64,000 bases of DNA from Chenopodium formosanum (GCA_024500155.1 CM044877.1:27099501-27163500), one strand, 5' to 3'. Shown: positions 23,703-35,071, counted from the first letter of the stretch. The notes: generated by a model not told the origin, from the sequence alone. Made by a program: numbers and translations.

Positions 23703-25418
23703 TGACAGGGGAATAAACGCGTCGTCAATTGTCTATCCCTAGATCAAATACAATTTATACAACCTAAACAAACCTAATACGAGTATAAGGCAAGCATAGG
23801 GGTCGAACCACAGAGAACGGTAAACACCACCAAATGTTATCAACAATTAAGCTAGTCCGGAATAGGGGATAAATAAACTAAAGTCTAAAAATGCTAAAAA
23901 CAAGAAATAAAACATTAAGGGAAATGGTTTAAGTATAGCATTCACTTGAACATAAACAAAGGCATAGAAATTGAATTAATTATGAACTAAACATGCTCGA
24001 ATATCGAAATTAAGAATCCAATCTAGCCGCCTTCCAGGGTCAATTGGCTTCTCCTAACATAGCCTCTATGTTTCAACATTAGAACCATATACTAGGAGGT
24101 ACTATTCAATAACAATCGATAGTAATGAACCTTAACTAAGTCAACTTTCGTTTCTTGTTAGCAAAGATTCACCTTTAATCAACCAGCAATGTGCACTTGC
24201 AAGAAGATTAAAGAATATCAAGCATATAAAGGCTTTAATCACAAATAAATCAATTCTAAACCCTAGAACATGCTCAAGGTCCAACTACACCACAACCATC
24301 CCCTTAATGGGGAAATTACTCACTAATCATGATAATAACAAGATTAATCAACAAATAATCAAGAATCAACATGATCAACAAGCAATACCAACAACTAAAA
24401 TAATAATCAAAATAAACAAATAATAATAGAGGAGAGAGAGTAAGAAATTGCTCATTAATTGAAGATGAAGGTCTACAAAGGATTAAACAAGCTCCTTCTT
24501 CAAAATCCAAGTTCATTAATGAAGAAAACCTCACTTTCTCTCTCTACCAAAGAAGACTAATCCTAACCTAACCTAGAGAGAGAAGCTCTCCTAAAACTAA
24601 TTAGAGAGTGGAATAGATAGTTATTGAATTCTCCTCCAAAACGTTCTAAAAAAGGGACTTATATAGTCTGTACAGAGTCAGCTGAGAAAAGGAGAGGTCC
24701 GACCGAACAAATGGGAAGGTTCGGCCGGACTACAGGGTAGGTTCGGCCGGACCATGGGTAGGTTCGGTCGAACCATGGGTAGGTTCGGTCGAACCTCCCT
24801 GATCCTGGTCTGGTCGAACTCCTCTGGTTCGGCCACTCCTGCAAAACTGCCAATTTTCATCTTGCCCCTGCCTCGAAGTTCGGCCGAACCACTGAGCAGG
24901 GTCGGCCACACTTTGGTTCGGCCACACCATCAGGAGGTTTGGCCGAACCTCTTCTGAATCATGCTTCCTCTAGCTTGCTTTGAGCTTAACTTCCTCCTCT
25001 TGAAAATCTCGATGGTTCCTACAAAGCATAAGCATGGAAAGCACAATAAGAACAAAGCGGGAAGACTAAGAAAAGGGAGGATAAAGGAGAAAGAAAAGAG
25101 AAAGCAAAGCTAAGTAAAAATGCTTAGAAAGAGGGCCAAACAAGTGCAAACGAGGGGAGAATCCTTAGAGAAAAAGGATAAAAGAGTGGCATAAATGCCA
25201 CTCATCAAATTAAAGAACGAAATATAACAGATCAAAAGCAAATAAAATACGAAAATAAACTAAAAACTACGAAAAGAACTAAAACACGACAAAATTACCA
25301 AAATAAAATAGAAACTTTATTAAAGAGAAAACAAGAGAAAGAAAAGAAAATAAGATAAAATAAACACGAAAATGACTCTAAAACTACTCCCTAAGAGTGA
25401 CATAAATGGCACTCATCA
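23703..25418 (-). repeat. 3' LTR of element K
   Basis: 1716 bp. Contains a TATA box (24658-24666, minus) and GGTTCGGCCGAACC-type dyads at 24695-24840 and 24876-24950. About a dozen single-base differences from the other LTR are visible by eye, with no length difference, so insertion was recent. Confidence 0.92.
24695..24950 (-). promoter_or_regulatory. dyad arrays upstream of the K TATA box, GGTTCGGCCGAACC word
   Basis: Units start at 24695, 24717, 24739, 24760, 24781, 24806 and 24825, then 24876, 24898, 24914 and 24935, mostly 21-22 bp apart. The clearest is AGGTTCGGTCGAACC (24760 and 24781). The same arrays are in the other LTR at about 30158-30413. The design matches the Tat elements, although K is of a different lineage. 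Confidence 0.68.
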
Positions 25419-27621
25419 AATTCCCCCAAGCTAAACCTTTGCTCGTCCTCGAGCAAAGCTAAGGCAAAAGAGAACAAGATGGAATTATTTAAAGCAAAAG
25501 AAACAAAATAGAAACAAAGAGAAAGAATGTACACTAACTCACTGTCGTAGGAATCACGGATGCATTTAGCGTATGCATCAAGCCCTTTAAACCCTTATGT
25601 CGCCAAAGAGGACGAGTAAGCTCTCGTGAGGGTTTCCTAAGAGGTTTAACCCACAACTCTTGGCAACACATAACATTCAAGGCAAAGGTGAAATCAAGAA
25701 AACTCGAGTTTTGATATTTCAAACCAAACACAAACAATGGGCTAAATGCACAAGAATACAAACCTTTCTAGACATTAAAGGTAGCCAAGCAAAAGAATAG
25801 TTAAGGTTGGTACACACATAAAGCATGCAAAGGGTAGAGAACTTAGAGGGACTTACACTCCTCCTTATCTCCAACCAAACTCCCGCATCCTCACTAGTTT
25901 TGCATCCACTTTTAAGGTGATATCTCGAGATTCCTCGAAGGAATCGGAAGAAATAATCAATGAAAAACATTTAGGCTACCCGACATCTTGGCATTGATAG
26001 CTCGCTCAATAGGCTTGGCTTGATTACCCTCCATCGGTAGTAACTAAACCTCACTAAGGTCAAAAGGTCTTAAAAGGGGTTGAAACGTTTAGGCTAGGGT
26101 AAAGGGTGTGGAAATAAATTTGGAAAATTGGTGGTAAACTTAGAAGTGAAGCAAGGTTGATCATTCCTCAATTCAAACTCAATAATCTACCAACTTTCAA
26201 ATCAAAAATTCTAGCAACTCTTCCCCCAAGCTTATTCTTTTTCAACCAAACAACAAATATTTTTGTATTTTCTCGATATTTTCTTCCTTTTTTTTTCATT
26301 TCTTTTTATTCTTTGCTCTCGCCTCTTTTAACTTTGAGCGGCTTTTTCTTTCATTTCCTTTATTTTCTTTTCATTTACTCAAACCATTCAACATAACAAA
26401 AATAATCTCAAGTACCAAAATTTGAGTTTTTTCACTTCTTTTTCATTCTTTTTCTCACTTTCATTAACCAAAAATACAAATCAAGTCCCAAGAATGCTTC
26501 ACAAGAACTAATAAAGGTGAAAATAAAGCAAAGGTCCATTGGTTTGTAATGTGGTTATGCCAAAGAAGGGAAAATGGCTCAAATTGGGTTACTAAATGAG
26601 CAAATGCAAAAGAAAAATAAAAGAAAAGAAAATAATAAAACAAAACAAAAATCCTAATTGCCTTCGTCTTCCCCTAGGTTGGTTCGGTCTCGATCTTGGG
26701 TAGATTAAGCCAAATTCTCGATATAAGCTAGCAATGCCAAGGATCCAAACGCCACACATGCAAGAAATGTAGAAGGCTAGAACAAAATAGACACATCCTC
26801 ACAAAAATGACGGTAGTGGAGTAACAAAAATCACCTTTAAAGCTTCAACTAGCTAGAGAGCGACAACCATCTTACCACAAACCAAGTGAGCTAAGGTCTC
26901 ATAGCCCTTAAGTTCTACTACCTTGGCAATGTTATATGTGTGAACCAACCTCGACATTCAAGTGCATGAAAACCTCTAACAACTAGCAAAGAGGGTATTC
27001 TAGGTGCTAAAGCCCAATTATGTCCAAGTTTAAAACAAAACATTTTGAAACTTGCCTTGAATGCCACGGAAAGACACTATACACACAAATATTCACAAAA
27101 CCAACAATACTCAAGAATGCATATGCAATAGTGCAATATGAAAGCATGATCAATCAAAACTACATATACTAAAAGTCAACTCAATAAGGCGCTCATGGCC
27201 ATCCAAACATAGAAAACCAATCTCAATAATAGACTTTGGCAAGTATGAGAGAAATAAACCAAGCAATCATGAGACTATGGATTAAGAAACCACCAAGAGA
27301 TATAGATAACCCCCCCAAGCTAGCGAATAGCTACTCCCCCAAGCTAGAATGGAGCATTGTTCTCAATGCTCAAAATAAAGGCACAAAGGGTGGGTGGGAG
27401 GGGAAGGAAGAAAACTCATTCACACAATAATTCATAATCATACAATCCAAATGCAATTAAGAAAGCAAATCCAAGATGAGGGAAGAAGGAAAGAGTAAAC
27501 CAAATGTGAGGTGGGTGTCGAAACCCGCAATTGAGCACATTGTCCACAATTTCATCTAATTCCTCGTCTTTGTTGCTTTTCCAAATGCAAGCAATCATTG
27601 GTGTGCTTCGTCTCAAGGAGC
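25419..27621 (-). other. 3' noncoding region and polypurine tract of K
   Basis: The polypurine tract lies at 25419-25432. The rest is AT- and homopolymer-rich, with no ORF I can support; short minus-strand ORFs at 25534-25970 and 27416-27733 have no recognisable domain. It resembles the noncoding 3' part of G and J. Confidence 0.6.
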
Positions 27622-29046
27622 TCAATCCAAAATCGTTGCACATGAGTATATGCATCGAGTACCTATACACATAGACAAGAGAGTAAACAAAAATGAGAAA
27701 CACAAAAGAAAGAAAAAGAAAGCAATAAGACACGAGTTACTTCCCGCAAAGGCTTGCTTAACGTCCAAGCATGACCAATCTAGTAAATAACCCGACAAAG
27801 AACGCAATAACTTGTCATATGCACCGGCAAACATATCAAGAAATAGAGCATACGTGATGCTCATATGACAAGCAAACATAAAGTACAAGGAGACTTCATG
27901 CTTGAGAGAAGGGAGAAAAGAAAAAGTAAAAGAATCAAAAGAAAAATCAAGAAAATAAGAAGAAAAAGTAGAAGAAGAAAAAGAAAAATCCTCACAAAAA
28001 TCTTTTTGGTTGGCATTATAACTCTTTTCCTCATCAACAATGAAAGGGTTAGGGGCTTTGGAAGCTTGAAAAGGAAGAGGATCCCTAAGAGGTTCTTTGA
28101 GAAAAGAAGGGAGGAACATAGGATAGTAGGAGATATGGTTAAACCTTTGGGAAAAAGGTGTATGAGAAAGGCAAAAAGGGGTAGCTAATCCCTCATCACA
28201 AGATCTCACATCACTAATGAGGGAATGAAAATCAATCATGGAATCCTCAAATGAAGAACCCTCATGTTCTACATCTCCCTCAAGCTCAAAAACTCCAAGG
28301 TGATCAACCTTATCCTCCTTTTCACCACAATAAACAACCTTTCCTTCTACTATCTCAACATCAAGAGTGAATGGGGTCAAATTTCTCTCAAACTCATCTC
28401 TTTCTAAAGAAGCCTTATCAATGAACTCACTCATAAGGTTATGGGCTACCGTTTGAAACTCAAGAAATATTTGGGCCATAATCTCAAATGAGTCCAAATC
28501 ATCATGGATAGACGAGTCAAAAGCTTGCTCATTGGAATCATCTAGGGGACTATGGGGCACACCTTTAGAATTCATGCAAAAATCGGATGCAAAATGAGAA
28601 AGAACATGCACTTCATCATCATTAGAATGTACCTCATTACATTGAGCTATAGAGGGAGGGGAGTTGAAATCATGCATTACATGGTCACTATGGGGAGCAT
28701 CAAGCACATCATGGGAATTCATATTAGACAAATCATGACAATTAGCATCAACATTAAAAGCATGAGAATCCCGAACATAAGTCTCATGATTGGCCCTCTC
28801 CCAATCATAATTATCCCTAGCTAACCATGAATAGAAATCCCAAGCTTCATCCGAAGACATGTCTTGAAATTTACCATTTAACATATTATCAACTACTCCT
28901 CTAAAATTCTCATTTAATCCCAAATTGATGATTTCACAATAATCACCCTTGGTTAAACCTTTAACACCATCTAGGAAATCCTCAAGTCTATTGAAATACA
29001 CCCAAAACGGTTCATTATCAAATTGAGGAATAGAAATATAAGCCAT
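27622..29046 (-). CDS. intact 474-codon ORF of element K, Athila Gag-like N-terminus
   Basis: This starts 98 bases inside the primer site (M-A-Y-I-S-I-P-Q-F) and runs uninterrupted, unlike the other retroelement genes here. Residues about 40-85 (L-G-L-N-E-N-F-R ... S-S-D-E-A-W-D-F-Y-S-W-L-A-x-D-N-Y-D-W) resemble the C-terminal half of the Athila retrotransposon-Gag domain, but the N-terminal half and any CCHC knuckle are missing. The middle (about 90-330) is acidic and rich in Asp, Ser and His. The last 90 residues hold hydrophobic stretches, including a run of Phe and Leu near residues 440-460 that could span a membrane. Function unknown. A shortened Gag that co-assembles with Gag of a relative is one option; the hydrophobic tail is unusual for Gag. 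Confidence 0.65.
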   Translation of the reverse strand: MAYISIPQFDNEPFWVYFNRLEDFLDGVKGLTKGDYCEIINLGLNENFRGVVDNMLNGKFQDMSSDEAWDFYSWLARDNYDWERANHETYVRDSHAFNVDANCHDLSNMNSHDVLDAPHSDHVMHDFNSPPSIAQCNEVHSNDDEVHVLSHFASDFCMNSKGVPHSPLDDSNEQAFDSSIHDDLDSFEIMAQIFLEFQTVAHNLMSEFIDKASLERDEFERNLTPFTLDVEIVEGKVVYCGEKEDKVDHLGVFELEGDVEHEGSSFEDSMIDFHSLISDVRSCDEGLATPFCLSHTPFSQRFNHISYYPMFLPSFLKEPLRDPLPFQASKAPNPFIVDEEKSYNANQKDFCEDFSFSSSTFSSYFLDFSFDSFTFSFLPSLKHEVSLYFMFACHMSITYALFLDMFAGAYDKLLRSLSGYLLDWSCLDVKQAFAGSNSCLIAFFFFLLCFSFLFTLLSMCIGTRCIYSCATILD

Positions 29047-29144
29047 TTTTTCTCAAACAAAACAAAGAGGACAAAAACAAATCAAAAGAAAATATAAACA
29101 ATGGACTAGTCTCAATAAGATAACATGACGGTAATGGAAGCCGT

Positions 29145-29162
29145 TCCCCGGCAACGGTGCCA
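29145..29162 (-). other. primer-binding site of element K (tRNA-Asp type)
   Basis: The sense strand reads TGGCACCGTTGCCGGGGA, three bases from the LTR end. Athila elements use this type of site. Confidence 0.82.
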
Positions 29163-29165
29163 ATT

Positions 29166-30881
29166 TGACAGGGGAATAAACGCGTCGTCAATTGTCTATC
29201 CCTAGATCAAATACAATTTATACAACCTAAACAAACCTAATACGAGTATAAGGCAAGCATAGGGGTCAAACCACAGAGAACGGTAAACACCACCAAATGT
29301 TATCAACAATTAAGCTAGTCCGGAATAGGGGATAAATAAACTAAAGTCTAAAAATGCTAAAAACAAGAAATAAAACATTAAGGGAAATGGTTTAAGTATA
29401 GCATTCACTTGAACATAAACAAAGGCATAGAAATTGAATTAATTATGAACTAAACATGCTCGAATATCGAAATTAAGAATCCAATCTAGCCGCCTTCCAG
29501 GGTCAATTGGCTTCTCCTAACATAGCCTCTATGTTTCAACATTAGAACCATATACTAGGAGGTACTATTAAATAACAATCGATAGTAATGAACCTTAACT
29601 AAGTCAACTTTCGTTTCTTGTTAGCAAAGATTCACCTTTAATCAACCAGCAATGTGCACTTGCAAGAAGATTAAAGAATATCAAGCATATAAAGACTTTA
29701 ATCACAAATAAATCAATTCTAAACCCTAGAACATGCTCAAGGTCCAACTACACCACAACCATCCCCTTAATGGGGAAATTACTCACTAATCATGATAATA
29801 ACAAGATTAATCAACAAATAATCAAGAATCAACATGATCAACAAGCAATACCAACAACTAAAATAATAATCAAAATAAACAAATAAAAATAGAGGAGAGA
29901 GAGTAAGAAATTGCTCATTAATTGAAGATGAAGGTCTACAAAGGATTAAACAAGCTCCTTCTTCAAAATCCAAGTTCATTAATGAAGAAAACCTCACTTT
30001 CTCTCTCTACCAAAGAAGACTAATCCTAACCTAACCTAGAAAGAGAAGCTCTCCTAAAACTAATTAGAGAGTGGAATAGATAGTTATTGAATTCTCCTCC
30101 AAAACGTTCTAAAAAAGGGACTTATATAGTCCGTACAGAGTCAGCTGAGAAAAGGAGAGGTCCGACCGAACAAATGGGAAGGTTCGGCCGGACTACAGGG
30201 TAGGTTCGGCCGGACCATGGGTAGGTTCGGTCGAACCATGGGTAGGTTCGGTCGAACCTCCCTGATCCTGGTCTGGTCGAACTCCTGTGGTTCGGCCACT
30301 CCTGCAAAACTGCCAATTTTCATCTTGCCCCTGCCTCGAAGTTCGGCCGAACCACTGAGCAGGGTCGGCCACACTTTGGTTCGGCCACACCATCAGGAGG
30401 TTTGGCCGAACCTCTTCTGAATCATGCTTCCTCTAGCTTGCTTTGAGCTTAGCTTCCTCCTCTTGAAAATCTCGATGGTTCCTACAAAGCATAAGCATGG
30501 AAAGCACAATAAGAACAAAGCGGGAAGACTAAGAAAAGGGAGGATAAAGGAGAAAGAAAAGAGAAAGCAAAGCTAAGTAAAAATGCTTAGAAAAAGGGCC
30601 AAACAAGTGCAAACGAGGGGAGAATCCTTAGAGAAAAAGGATAAAAGAGTGGCATAAATGCCACTCATCAAATTAAAGAACGAAATATAACAGATCAAAA
30701 GCAAATAAAATACGAAAATAAACTAAAAACTACGAAAAGAACTAAAACACGACAAAATTACCAAAATAAACTAGAAACTTTATTAAAGAGAAAACAAGAG
30801 AAATAAAAGAAAATAAGATAAAATAAACACGAAAATGACTCTAAAACTACTCCCTAAGAGTGACATAAATGTCACTCATCA
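29166..30881 (-). repeat. 5' LTR of element K
   Basis: 1716 bp, TATA box at 30121-30129 (minus strand ACTATATAAG), dyads at 30158-30413. The ORFs found at the same offset in both LTRs are by-products of the repeat. Confidence 0.92.
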
Positions 30882-31904
30882 TATGTCGTAGGTCTCTACT
30901 CAGGCAAAAGTTCCTCAACATGGATTGTCTTCAGCAAGTGGCAAATTTTCCCGAAGTGGATTGTCGGTCGACTCTTTTTTTGCAAATGTTCCAAAACGCG
31001 GATTGTCAATCGTGGCAATATTTTCCTTAGAGGATTGTCGCATAGCGTTGGCAAATTTTCAAGGTGGATAAAGAGTTATATTCCAAGACATGGAATGTCG
31101 ATCGTAGCAAAGTTCTTATGAAAGATTGTTATGAAGCATTGGCAACTTTTCCCAAAAATTGGATTTTGGCAAATTTTCCGAGATACGGATTGTCGCTTCA
31201 TCGTGGCAACATTTCCAAGGATGGATTGTTACGAAGCATTGGCAACTTTCCCTAAATTGGATTGTCATACATCATACAAGAGTTGTGTTGGCAACTATTC
31301 CCAAAGAAAAGAGGATTGTCATCACAGCAAAAGCACTGACATACTGGTTCACAAGCATCAAAGCGCCGACGTACTGGCATGGCAGCATTAAGGATTAAAA
31401 AGCCGTGATCTTTTCGAAGACTATCACAGCAGAAATTGAACATATCCAAAAGAAGCTCTTTGTTCAGAGACGATTGAACATCGAAACAGCAAAGTGGCGT
31501 TCCCTAGATTGTGGAGAGTTGTCACAAACAATTGAGGATTGTTTCAAAAGAAGCAATCTTCGATAGTATTCCCTTGGATGTGGAATATTATCAAAGCGGA
31601 GGAGGATCGTTTCAGGAGAAGCAATCTTCTAAATTGGAAGCAGTTACAGGCGTAGCGGTTTTCAAGCGGATGGCATTCTTTAGCTTGCAGAAGGTCATCA
31701 AAACAATCGGTTACTTTCATAGACGTGTGCTCGACGGTGCAAGATACGCGTTTCTTAACTCTTTTATCTGTTTAACTAATGCTAGTTTTTCAGGTATCGG
31801 CGTTACAAGAATGGTTTAGGATCGCAGAACGTTCTGAATCATTCTCCGTCCCTATCGCTACTTTGACTTTTGTTTTCGAAACTTGCGTTTCTCCAAACTC
31901 AGTC
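30882..31904 (+). other. 3' noncoding region of element E, right part
   Basis: Resumes the GGATTGTC array (to about 31330), then single-copy sequence homologous to M 12620-13350, ending in the pre-LTR block also present in F. No coding sequence can be supported. Confidence 0.75.
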
Positions 31905-31918
31905 AAAGTGGGGGCTTT
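31905..31918 (+). other. polypurine tract of element E
   Basis: AAAGTGGGGGCTTT directly precedes the LTR start TGTAGACACC at 31919. Confidence 0.82.
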
Positions 31919-34610
31919 TGTAGACACCCATTTGTGTCTCCCTAAAACCAAACCCAGTGATGAGTACCTTTCACATCGAATCATAATCGAATGAAGCGAA
32001 AGTGTGAAAAGTCTAGTGTTGCGGAAAGTTTTAATTTATTTTCTCATCTCTCTGTTTTTGAAAACTTATTTTAAGAAAACATTCAATCCAGTTTGGTTGG
32101 TCCATGATATAGGTCCAATAATAGTGTAGTTGGATGGGGCTTGACAAGAGCTTTCCAACGATATATTATAAGCCCAATTCCGATGAATATTGAAGAAGTT
32201 ATGGCCAATTTACTAAACTGGGCCCGGTTTGAGCTTTATATGCGACCCAATGATCTTGGGGAGGGCCTAATATGATTTATCATTCAGGAATGGTTTTATT
32301 CTTCTAGAATCTTCTAGAAGGTTCTTTTCATTCCTAATTCAATTAGCATTGATAAATTGACTTTTGACTTTTCAGAGTTTTAATTAAAATCAAATAGCAT
32401 TTTCGAGGAAATTATACGATTTTATCCTCCAGTACGGCAAACTTATCTGATTTTCGAAAACGCGTTGAAAATAGGCTTGGCGCCTGACCCCAGGCTATGG
32501 CGCCTGGAACCAGGTCTGGCGCCTGGCGCTAGACATTGCCTGGCGCTAGACATTGGCGCCTGGCGCCAGTGTTGGTGCCTGGCGCCTGATAGCCAGGGTT
32601 TGTGCCAACTCTATTTTTTGTGCGTTAGACTCTGTTTTGTTTATTTTATCTTTTTGGCTGATTTTCTCTATAAATATTGTATTAAAAGCTCCGTTTTCAT
32701 TCACCTACAATTAGTTTTCATTCGCAATAATTAATTCTCTAATTCTCTCTTAATCATTCACCAACTCTCATTAAGATTTTCTTGATTATTTTCTCTCTCT
32801 CTCTCTTTTTCTAAACTAGCCTTTTCTCAAATTCAAAATTCCGCATTCGCAAGACCTAGAAACACCTAGCCATATTCGAAGTTGCCTTCGCTCTAGACGT
32901 GAAAGGTTTAATTTCTGAGGGTTTGGTCCCAAATCTCTATTTCGATTATTTAATTTAATTGTTTTGATTATTATTTTCCTTGCACTACAAGAAAATAACC
33001 TTTTCGTAGCGATTATTTTAACCTTTAGTATCGATTGTAATTGCAACAAAAAGCTTTCGCAACAAATGGTCATTTGATACAATATCCCACGTTGCTTTAG
33101 CCTTTAGTAGTGGTTTTCAATATCGTTGGGGTTGGCCTCAATAATCGATACGAAAAACTACATCCAATAGTGGTGATTATTGTAGCGATTACAATCGCTA
33201 TAAATGTTCAACTCAATTTCTTCAAAAAAAAAAAAAACATTCGTATGATCTTTACAAGATTCGAACATGCAACCTCAAACTCTTATATTAAATGTTTCAC
33301 CAATAAGCAATGATATATTTTATGTATTCTTTGTCAAACAATATTTATATATCTAGTGTTGAAAAGGCTTTTCGTATCGATTTTTAGGATTAAGTGGAGA
33401 TTGTAAATGATACGATTTCTCAAAATTATATAAATGTGTAAAAATAGTGTGGATATATATTAATATGTTTTCCGTATCGATTTTATATGGGAAAACCATG
33501 GCGATTGTAAAAATGATACGACATCCTGAATTATTTCACAAACATACTTTCATATTGTAGCGAATGTACAATCGCTACAAAATAATCGCTATGAAAAGAG
33601 ATTTTTCTTGTAGTGTTGAAGTTACTAACGTGTGTATTTTGTTATTAGAAAGAGGTACGAGGCATCAAAGTAAGTACTTTAATGGTTTTTCTTGATATTA
33701 TGATGTAGAAATCATGTTTACATTGTTATTATGATATTCCTAGTATCATGTCTAGGGAAATTTTAATATTAAATATAATTGTTACGATGCTTCCTATGTT
33801 CTTCCTAATATTTATTCATATTAGTATTATGTTAGGGTTAAAGATTTGATTTTTAATGCTTAGTGACATGCTAGGGTTTGTTATTAATCTTGTTAGTATC
33901 ATGCCTAGGATCTTATTATTATTATGCTTTAATATTAACATGAACATGATTATGATTATAATTGTTATAATTTATGATGATTATGAATATTATTATTATT
34001 ATTATTTTGATGATGATTATTATAATGATTATTATTATTTTTATTATTATCATGATTATTATTTATGATTATTATTATGTTGCTTGATACATTATTTATT
34101 TATTGCTTGATTACGCCTTTATTGCATGTTTAAAGGAAATTGGTACTTGTAATCATGCTTAATAAGATAATTAATAATCTTGTTTAGGGTTAATTTGATT
34201 ATAATTCAAGTGATCGCCAATAATAGTTTATTTGTGCATTAATATTCAACCAACATAGATAAACAGGTTTAGGGTTAATCCTAATGATTGCATGTTAGTC
34301 AGAAAGCGCACATGAATATATACGATCATTATAAAGTAGAGGCCTATTATTAGGGCAGGTTCAATCTCTTTTAGGTTGGATTTGTACCATCATCCCCAAA
34401 CCCTTATTTGGTTCTAGACCTTATGGAGTTGACGATCTCTTGGATCGTTAAGGGGTATAACCTTCACCTCGTGAACGGTTTACAAGTTCCTAAAACTTGT
34501 TGGCGACTCTTTTGCTCTATCTTCTTCCCTTTTGGACGCCACCGTACTTTAGTGTGTGATCACAGTGGGGTTCAAGCTAGTGGGATTAAAGCTTGAAATT
34601 ATTCCATACA
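31919..34610 (+). repeat. 3' LTR of element E, carrying a CACTA-type insertion
   Basis: 2692 bp, of which 636 bp are the insertion and its duplication. The remaining 2056 bp match the 5' LTR (2044 bp). It ends ...CCATACA, one base different from the 5' LTR end, followed by catag. Confidence 0.92.
32983..33615. mobile_element. non-autonomous CACTA (En/Spm-type) element
   Basis: 633 bp with terminal inverted repeats CACTACAAGAAAA and its complement at the other end, flanked by TTG on both sides (32980-32982 and 33616-33618). The empty site is visible in the other E LTR near 10440. Subterminal copies of GTAGCGATT / AATCGCTA and GTATCGATT occur in both orientations, as expected for CACTA subterminal repeats. 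No transposase ORF. Confidence 0.9.
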
Positions 34611-34771
34611 CATAGTTTAGTTTTAATTATGGCCCGAACCTTTTTATTTATTATTTTGGCCCAATTTATGAATAATAAATCAGAAATGCCCAAAATTATC
34701 AATCGGCACTTAAAAAGGCCGAGTAAAATTAGGGCAAAAATGTATTTAGATGGAAAAATGGATGCAGAGTT

Positions 34772-35001
34772 TGTCGTGTCACGGTACAACCCACTGCGTC
34801 ACAGGGCTTACTACCGCGCCAGGGTGTGGTTTCCCGTGACACGGTGCCAGTGCTGTGACTCGGGGCAGCTTCGTGTCTTTTCCGCGTAATCCCTTCACGC
34901 GTTTTACCTCCGTAGGTCAGATTTTCTCCCGCGTCACACAGAACACTACCGTGTCACAGTAGGATATGCCGTGTCGCGGTAGAATCTACCGTGTCACGGG
35001 G
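34772..35001 (+). promoter_or_regulatory. double phased dyad array upstream of the F TATA box
   Basis: About twelve units at a pitch of 18-22 bp start at roughly 34772, 34792, 34811, 34831, 34850, 34870, 34887, 34905, 34927, 34947, 34967 and 34987. Good units are TGTCGTGTCACGGTA (34772), TACCGTGTCACAGTA (34947), TGCCGTGTCGCGGTA (34967) and TACCGTGTCACGGGG (34987). Confidence 0.7.
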
Positions 35002-35056
35002 ATTTTTAGGGTTTTTATCCATTTATAGGGTTCCGTGTGTTCCCTCTACTCATTTT

Positions 35057-35071
35057 CCCTATAAATACCCC
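35057..35071 (+). promoter_or_regulatory. TATA box of the F LTR
   Basis: CCCTATAAATACCCC, about 55 bp after the last dyad of the array. It is a typical plant TATA context. Confidence 0.7.

Larger units (their letters stand above)
23703..30881 (-). mobile_element. Element K: recent Athila-like non-autonomous LTR element
   Basis: Two LTRs of 1716 bp (23703-25418 and 29166-30881) bound a 3747-bp internal region with one ORF and no pol. In the minus sense the LTR begins TGATGAGTGCC and ends CCCCTGTCA, the primer site fits a tRNA-Asp type as in Athila elements, and the polypurine tract is AGCTTGGGGGAATT. It interrupts the tandem repeats of E. The flanks attgt (23698-23702) and tatgt (30882-30886) form only an imperfect 5-bp duplication. 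Confidence 0.9.
9392..34610 (+). mobile_element. Element E: gag-only Tat/Ogre-type retrotransposon with nested insertions
   Basis: The LTRs are 9392-11435 and 31919-34610 (the latter contains a CACTA-type insertion), and the perfect 5-bp target duplication catag lies at 9387-9391 and 34611-34615. The internal region keeps the primer site and part of the leader (11436-11862), a gag C-terminal fragment (21136-21437), a 3' noncoding region (21438-23702 and 30882-31904) and a polypurine tract. Elements M and K are inserted inside. There is no pol: gag ends and 3' noncoding sequence follows directly, as in M, so this is a non-autonomous family that would need proteins from an H-like relative. Confidence 0.88.

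Noticed and set aside
24678..24957. Several short ORFs on both strands with repeated R-P-N-L-P or P-A-E-P motifs
   Set aside because: They read the K dyad array and recur identically in the other LTR; they are a by-product of the repeat.
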